Assembly: GCA_030447305.1 (NCBI GenBank)
Contig: JAUJPC010000001.1
Location: 1-64,000, forward strand
Length of the DNA stretch: 64,000 bases
DNA from: Actinomycetota bacterium
GTDB lineage: Bacteria > Actinomycetota > CADDZG01 > JAHWKV01
Direction: 5' to 3'
This document shows, one piece after another, positions 59,299 to 64,000 of the stretch. The number at the start of each line of letters is the position of its first letter. Position 1 is the first letter of the stretch. The position numbers were made by a program, and so were the translations under genes. The notes below the pieces were generated by a model. The model ran no database searches. It had not been told where the DNA came from and worked only from the letters and a program-made list of their open reading frames with translations.

Positions 59299-60812
59299 CG
59301 CGGGTACCGGAACCTGCGCTGGGCCGCAAACCCGCATCACCCAAAGCCACCCGAGCGCTGACACTGGGTGTGCTGTCGGCGTACTCGATCCTCATAGCTG
59401 TGGTCATCCTGCGCCACGAGCCCTGGTTCGACGAAGCTCAGGCATGGATGATCGCCAGGGATTTAAACCCCTTCAACATGTTCGAAGTTCTGCCGTACGA
59501 GGGTCAGCCGGGTCTTTGGCCCTTTTTGCTGATGGCTCCGGCCAGACTCCTTCCCTACCAGGCCGTCAACATAATCTCGGGCATGTTCGGCGCGCTTGCG
59601 ACATACCTGCTCGTGAAACACTCACCTTTCCCTACCGTCCTTAAGGTGATCCTGCCCTTTACGTTCTTCTTGTTCTTCCAGTATTCCGTCGTGGCTCGCA
59701 GCTACTCGCTGATGGCACCACTCATGTTCTGGTTGGCGATCCTCTACCCGAACAGGCAAGCGAGACCGATACGCTTTGCTGCGGTTTTGTTCCTCCACGC
59801 TAATGCCACGGCACTCGGGTTCGTGGTCGCCGGTTCCATCATGACCATCAACCTCTGTAGCTTGTTGCGTAACCGTCGGGAGTTGGATCGCAGAACCATA
59901 GCGGTGAATTTGGGGACGACGGCCTGCCTTTTCGTGGGGATGCTAGGTTTGTCCTTTCTCATGCGTCCTCCTGAAGATCGAACGTTCGCCCCGAAGCTTT
60001 CATTCGACGCCGAAGGGGATCTGAGGGCCGTCTGGGACATGATGAACGGCGGGCTGACGGGCAGTCTGGGGCTCTCGGTCCTCGTCATCGGCCTCAGCCT
60101 GTGGTTCTTCTGGCGAACGAAGGTGCTGTCGTTGTATCTGCTCCCAACCCTGCTTACGCTCGTCTTCTTGGCAGTCGTTCACAACGCTCTGTGGCATCAG
60201 GGAATCCTCTTCCTGATCTGGATTTTTGCGATGTGGGTTGGTCTCCAGGATCGGCCTGCCATCAAGCTGGATCGCTTCAGTCTGGGAGCTGCGGTTGGAG
60301 CGCTTTCCATGGTCTGTGTGATTCAAATCGGCTGGTCGGCCCAGGCTGCCCTGATGGACGTCAGCCACCCGTACTCCGGAAGCAGGGACATCGCCGGCTA
60401 CCTCAAGGCAAACATGGACGAGGGAGACCAGGTGTTCGCAACTCACTGGGCCGCGATGGCTGTGAATCCTTACTTCCGTCGCAACATCTATGCCAACTAC
60501 AATTCAGGAGACGGCCCCTCTTACTGGTGGTGGTCTCATAACAGCAACATTAACCATGAGCCGGACTTCGTTGAAAGGCGTGCGCCTCGCTACGTGGTGG
60601 ACGCGGTGAAGATTCGCGGCGGAGAGTCCTGGGCGCTCGGGCACCTGGACGGCTACCGGCTCACTGCGGTCTTTCCTGGCAACCTCTACTGGAAGGACTC
60701 GGTGGTCGAGCCGGACGTGTACCTCCTGCTCGAACGCAGGACATCGGCAACGAGGAAAGCTCCGACTAGTCTGTGGACAGAAGTTGGCAGCGCGGACTTT
60801 CCACGTTCGTGA
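59286..60812 (+). CDS. GT-C-like membrane glycosyltransferase
   Basis: 508 residues from ATG 59286. Roughly nine to ten hydrophobic helices; the first loop has HEPWFDEAQAWMIARDLNPFNMF, the acidic catalytic motif of GT39-like enzymes, then EGQPGLWPFLLM and the ARSYSLMAPLMFWL pattern. The last 120 residues are soluble, with aromatic runs (for example SYWWWSHNSN). It overlaps the SDR gene by 13 nt at the start and the convergent membrane gene by 47 nt at the end. Part of the 57.7-60.8 kb unit. Acceptor unknown. Confidence 0.72.
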   Translation: MAVLTRVPEPALGRKPASPKATRALTLGVLSAYSILIAVVILRHEPWFDEAQAWMIARDLNPFNMFEVLPYEGQPGLWPFLLMAPARLLPYQAVNIISGMFGALATYLLVKHSPFPTVLKVILPFTFFLFFQYSVVARSYSLMAPLMFWLAILYPNRQARPIRFAAVLFLHANATALGFVVAGSIMTINLCSLLRNRRELDRRTIAVNLGTTACLFVGMLGLSFLMRPPEDRTFAPKLSFDAEGDLRAVWDMMNGGLTGSLGLSVLVIGLSLWFFWRTKVLSLYLLPTLLTLVFLAVVHNALWHQGILFLIWIFAMWVGLQDRPAIKLDRFSLGAAVGALSMVCVIQIGWSAQAALMDVSHPYSGSRDIAGYLKANMDEGDQVFATHWAAMAVNPYFRRNIYANYNSGDGPSYWWWSHNSNINHEPDFVERRAPRYVVDAVKIRGGESWALGHLDGYRLTAVFPGNLYWKDSVVEPDVYLLLERRTSATRKAPTSLWTEVGSADFPRS

Positions 60813-62283
60813 CGAGAACGCTCCATGCGCCCTGCCGGGTCAATTCCGTCAACCCCTCGAGGTGTTCAATGTTGGGACTGATCGGGGCGCCGGCTTTATG
60901 GGGTGAAGCGAAAATCACCTTCGCCTCCTCCAGTTCAGCGAAGTCCTTAAGGTGGATTCCCAGCTCCCATGCCAGCAGCGGAACCTGAAGACTCCCGGTT
61001 GCCATCTTGTCGCAACGAAGAATGGAGTCGCGTCCTCCGGCGTCCGATATGACGTACTGTAGGTCCCGGTGGAGGGTGGACTCAAACGCCACCTGATCAA
61101 AAGAAGCCAACTCGGTGATCTGGTCCGTGGTCAGCGACGGCAAACTCAAGAGTATCAGTAAGATGGCAACGCCCCCGCCGAAAAAGATGCCTAATGGACG
61201 GGGTCTGGGAGCGATGCGGGAAACCGCAGCCGCCGTGCCCCGTACCAACCTGTCCAGCCCGACGCCGCCCACAACACATCCGGCGGCGGCGGCCACGATC
61301 AAGAAGCGTTGCTCGCCTGCCGCCAGCTTGAACTGGGTAAGCAGCGCCACCTCGGCCGTCCAGAACAGGCCAATGCCCAGGAGGGACACCACCGCTTTAT
61401 CGGCTTTGCGCAGCACCGCCCGAGCTATGGCGCTCAGGGTTGCGACTGCCACCCCGACCTTTATGGGGTCCAAGAGGTAATCATTGAGACTGGAGATGAC
61501 CGCCAGGCCGGGTTTGTCGAGCAGGACCGCTCCCCCTGAGGACGGTATTGCCGCCCTCTTGGATGAGCGCATCAAGTCACCCGAAGCCAGGTACTCGGGG
61601 AGGAACCAGGCAAGTGGGAGCGCCGCCATCATTATTGCTACAGGAAGTCTGGAGCTCCGGTCTTTTACCAGCAGGTACAAGCAGTAGGTGCCGAACAGCG
61701 GCCAGGTCTCGGGTCGAAGAAGCGAACCTCCGAAAAGGCAGAAACATGCCTGGAGCCGTCGGTCATCCAGGTGCCTTTCAAAAGCCAGGAGGACCAGCCC
61801 GGCGAGCAAAGGCTCCGACATGCCCAGGGCTAGTAGGTAACTCAGGAAATCGACGGTTAGCGCCAGGCCGGCAGCGGCGACGATGCCGGCTCCCGGACCG
61901 GCGAGCCGGTTACCAAGACGATAGGCAATAACCAACGCCAGCAAGCCTCCGGCGCGGGCAACGATCAACCAAAGCCAAGGCGCGGCTCCACCAAATATAG
62001 CGAAAACAGTGTCGAAGGCCACGGGCAGCGGTTTCCAGGCCGGCCCCAAACGCGTGCTTAGGTTCAGGTTCAAGATCTCACGTCCCCAGATAACCCAGGA
62101 CCAGGGGTCGTAGGTCAGAGCCGAGGGAAGCAGGAGTGAGAGGCTCGATAACCCCAGGCATGCTGCGATGACGAATCCGAGGCGGCTCCTCGGGGACGCA
62201 GGCCCGCGTGTGTCAGTGCTCGGAAGGACGACCGGGGGATTAGATGAAACCCGTAGTTCACGTCTGTGGCGCAAGAAAGTCAT
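60766..62283 (-). CDS. Multipass membrane protein, GT-C-like
   Basis: About 505 residues from ATG 62283; a start at 62379 is possible but the added sequence is Arg/Pro-rich and looks non-coding. About ten hydrophobic helices. The first loop has ALTYDPWSWVIWGREI with Asp and Glu, then RLGPAWKPLPVAF, features shared with mannosyltransferase-like GT-C proteins; LALGMSEPLLAGLVLL follows. The final 110 residues are soluble and short for the family. Its 3' end overlaps that of the convergent gene by 47 nt, so stops lie within each other's coding end. Confidence 0.6.
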   Translation of the reverse strand: MTFLRHRRELRVSSNPPVVLPSTDTRGPASPRSRLGFVIAACLGLSSLSLLLPSALTYDPWSWVIWGREILNLNLSTRLGPAWKPLPVAFDTVFAIFGGAAPWLWLIVARAGGLLALVIAYRLGNRLAGPGAGIVAAAGLALTVDFLSYLLALGMSEPLLAGLVLLAFERHLDDRRLQACFCLFGGSLLRPETWPLFGTYCLYLLVKDRSSRLPVAIMMAALPLAWFLPEYLASGDLMRSSKRAAIPSSGGAVLLDKPGLAVISSLNDYLLDPIKVGVAVATLSAIARAVLRKADKAVVSLLGIGLFWTAEVALLTQFKLAAGEQRFLIVAAAAGCVVGGVGLDRLVRGTAAAVSRIAPRPRPLGIFFGGGVAILLILLSLPSLTTDQITELASFDQVAFESTLHRDLQYVISDAGGRDSILRCDKMATGSLQVPLLAWELGIHLKDFAELEEAKVIFASPHKAGAPISPNIEHLEGLTELTRQGAWSVLVTNVESPRCQLLSTD

Positions 62284-62747
62284 AGGAGTAATTGAGACTC
62301 CGTCGGAGGATTCCGGCTGTATGACCCGGCAGTCTACATGCCTGATTGGACGCCTCCGAGTTGGATGGGCATCCGGCATGCCGGGCGCTCGAAGGGCAGA
62401 TCTGCCGGTGTGTGACAGGATTGGTTAATCTCGGCCGACTCCAGGTGTGGGACCCTCCCATCGGCTGGACTTTGGGTGAGGCGGCCACGGTTCAAACCAG
62501 CTCCGTAGCTGCCGGCAAGCTCAACGATTCAAGGCCAAGAGCCGTTTTACAGCGACATGGCGGCTGTACGACCATGCACGGACAGCCTTTTCTAGGTGAT
62601 GGAGACCGGCTACGATTTGGAGGTTTGGTCGTTCTCGAGTTGTCGCGGCGCTCGGGGTCGCCTCGGTCGAACCGGCCCCACCTAGGGCAAAAGTATTGCT
62701 TGCTTATCCAGTGGAAGAAGACTTGAGAGGCGCATGAGATCGTCGAT
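62284..62747. other. Divergent intergenic region
   Basis: No gene is supported in about 460 nt. A hairpin with arms TACAGC/GCTGTA and a 9-nt loop (62548-62568) is the only clear structure. A 126-codon frame (62346-62726) has no family motif. GAGAGG at about 62725-62730 is followed by a five-codon open frame ending at the start of the last gene. Confidence 0.4.
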
Positions 62748-64000
62748 GTGACCGCAGCAGAACATCAACTATCAATGGAGCCGGCTGCGCAGCAGCGCCG
62801 GAGGTCCATTCCGGGGCGGATCGAGCTTTTGTTTGCCTGCATTCCATTGGGATTGGCTTGCGGCTACCTGATCTGGGTCCTGGCGAACTTTACTCATATC
62901 ATCCGGGCGATTGGCTTGAATCCCGACGCCACGTGGGCTCCCGTACTTGCGCGTGATCTTTTATCTGGCGGGGAAAGAGGGCTCATCTACGTGGGAGAGG
63001 CAAGCCACTTCACCACGATCTGGTTTCTAATTGCCACCAGAGGTCTGCCCATGGCAGATCTGCTTTGGGATGTCACCCCCTATTTAACATTTCTTGCCGG
63101 GTTGGGCCTTACTGCATGGGCTTGCTGGAAGGCCGCCGGCAGGTGGGCTGCCCTGCTAGGCCTCAGCATCGGGGTCTGCGCCGGAGGCCAGGTTCTCCTC
63201 ACGGTCATGTCGCAGGGAATTCACGGCCACACCTTCTTCCTGAACTCTCTACTGGCGGCGTTTCTCGTCCTTCATCACACCTCCCAGCGATGCAGCCGCT
63301 GGTCCTGGCGCCTGCCTGCCGGAACGTTGGTAGTGATTCTGGCCGGAACAACTCTGGCTTCCGATCCGCTGTTTCTTCCCAGCGGGTTGCTTCCCTTCTG
63401 TGCAGCGCCATTGGCATTAGCCTTGATCGATCGGACCAAACGCAACCGCGAGCTGGCAGTGGTAACGGCCGCGCTGAGTCTGCTGAGCGTTATCACGAGT
63501 GTGCTCTTCAATCAGTGGATGTACGCGGTCGGGTTTCGTAAGACCTACGCCACAGAGGGCTATGCGCTCGCCTCCCCCAGGGAGGCGCTACGCAACCTCC
63601 TAATGTTCGTCAATCACACGGTGAGCTTGGGAAACGGTGGGGGAATTTATTCCGGCAGGACCCTGGATCTGACTCTGCGTACCGTCGGGGAAGTGGGGAT
63701 GATGGTTTTCCTGGTCGCTGCGGCCGGCTTTCTGGCCCTTCGCGTTATTGCACTTATGCGACTCAAAAGGCAACGAGGTTGGACGGAGCAGCCTCTGTCC
63801 ATATTCATCCTTTATTGGTCCATGAGCGCAGTGGCAATCGGCGGTGCCTTCGTATTGAGCACCTTTGCTCTGGGACCTTCGGACACTTCCCGGTACGTGA
63901 TTCCGGTATTCTTCAGTTTGGCGGCAGTAGCGGTTGTCCCCGCTCGCCGGGCGGGATGGCGGAGGGCAGCCGTGGTTGCGGGCACCGGTCTGTTCTGTCT
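62748..64000 (+). CDS. Multipass membrane protein, GT-C-like (5' part, truncated by window end)
   Basis: The frame is open from GTG 62748 (or ATG 62775) to the last base, so about 418 residues are visible. A short basic leader precedes about nine hydrophobic helices. The first long loop has LNPDATWAPVLARDLLSG with Asp residues in the position typical of GT-C proteins, and the later ALGPSDTSRYVIPVFFSLA resembles the last helices of the arabinofuranosyl- and mannosyltransferase-like group. It has no stop in the window. Context is the same glycan locus. Identity beyond fold type cannot be given. Confidence 0.6.
   Translation, partial: MTAAEHQLSMEPAAQQRRRSIPGRIELLFACIPLGLACGYLIWVLANFTHIIRAIGLNPDATWAPVLARDLLSGGERGLIYVGEASHFTTIWFLIATRGLPMADLLWDVTPYLTFLAGLGLTAWACWKAAGRWAALLGLSIGVCAGGQVLLTVMSQGIHGHTFFLNSLLAAFLVLHHTSQRCSRWSWRLPAGTLVVILAGTTLASDPLFLPSGLLPFCAAPLALALIDRTKRNRELAVVTAALSLLSVITSVLFNQWMYAVGFRKTYATEGYALASPREALRNLLMFVNHTVSLGNGGGIYSGRTLDLTLRTVGEVGMMVFLVAAAGFLALRVIALMRLKRQRGWTEQPLSIFILYWSMSAVAIGGAFVLSTFALGPSDTSRYVIPVFFSLAAVAVVPARRAGWRRAAVVAGTGLFC

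Noticed and set aside
62485-62500. GGTTCAAACC tRNA-like motif
   Set aside because: The flanking bases do not form the T-stem and no other tRNA parts are found.
1-64000. CRISPR arrays, insertion sequences, integrase/attachment sites
   Set aside because: No regularly spaced repeats, transposase or integrase genes were seen; the possible transfer of the glycan locus rests only on apparent composition.

Overview
The window is 64 kb of high-GC, almost fully coding DNA from a bacterium that is probably a member of the Actinomycetota, and perhaps a deep-branching or uncultured one. The evidence is an F420:NADPH reductase, a class II DAHP synthase, an acyl-CoA carboxylase with fused biotin carboxylase and biotin carrier plus a small epsilon-like subunit, frequent GTG/TTG starts with 4-nt stop/start overlaps, and several TANNNT boxes placed right at start codons, as in leaderless mRNAs. 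The exact lineage is inference. I saw no rRNA, tRNA, CRISPR array, intact insertion sequence or prophage.

Region 1 (1-20.1 kb) is mostly housekeeping. It begins inside purH and continues with folD, a PsiE-like membrane protein, citrate synthase divergent from isocitrate dehydrogenase, malate dehydrogenase, a TauE/SafE permease, class II DAHP synthase, a TetR regulator with an acyl desaturase, and the succinate dehydrogenase operon sdhC-sdhD-sdhA-x-sdhB. Here x is a CADD-like diiron protein, a family linked to p-aminobenzoate synthesis. Then come an F420:NADPH oxidoreductase, a frameshifted conserved gene, the acyl-CoA carboxylase alpha subunit divergent from biotin ligase, and UDP-glucose dehydrogenase with UDP-glucuronate decarboxylase (UDP-glucuronate to UDP-xylose). 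The carboxylase beta and epsilon-like genes follow at 20.2-22.1 kb.

Region 2 (22-64 kb) is one large surface-glycan locus. It holds nucleotide-sugar genes (two nucleotidylyltransferases, a Gfo/Idh dehydrogenase, a DegT aminotransferase, a hexapeptide N-acyltransferase, an SDR epimerase and a UDP-galactopyranose-mutase-like flavoprotein). It also holds cytosolic GT2 and GT4 glycosyltransferases, two polyprenyl-phosphate-sugar-synthase-like GT2 enzymes (one frameshifted), ten large multipass proteins that look like GT-C enzymes or relatives, two PF03706 flippase-like proteins (one fused to a kinase-like domain), a small SMR/ArnE-like protein and a Wzm/Wzt ABC exporter whose ATPase carries a Wzt-C-type domain. 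The simplest reading is a polysaccharide started on a lipid carrier in the cytosol, exported by Wzm/Wzt, and decorated outside by GT-C enzymes using polyprenyl-phosphate sugars.

The least familiar unit is the minus-strand block 40.8-45.1 kb: HAD phosphatase, flippase-kinase fusion, GT2 and nucleotidylyltransferase, tightly packed. It has the parts of a phosphatase/kinase/nucleotidylyltransferase sugar-activation route, comparable in logic to MupP-AmgK-MurU, with the kinase tethered to a membrane domain. Three apparent single-base deletions break two genes (one near 15.1 kb, two in the gene at 35.6-36.4 kb) and may be assembly errors.
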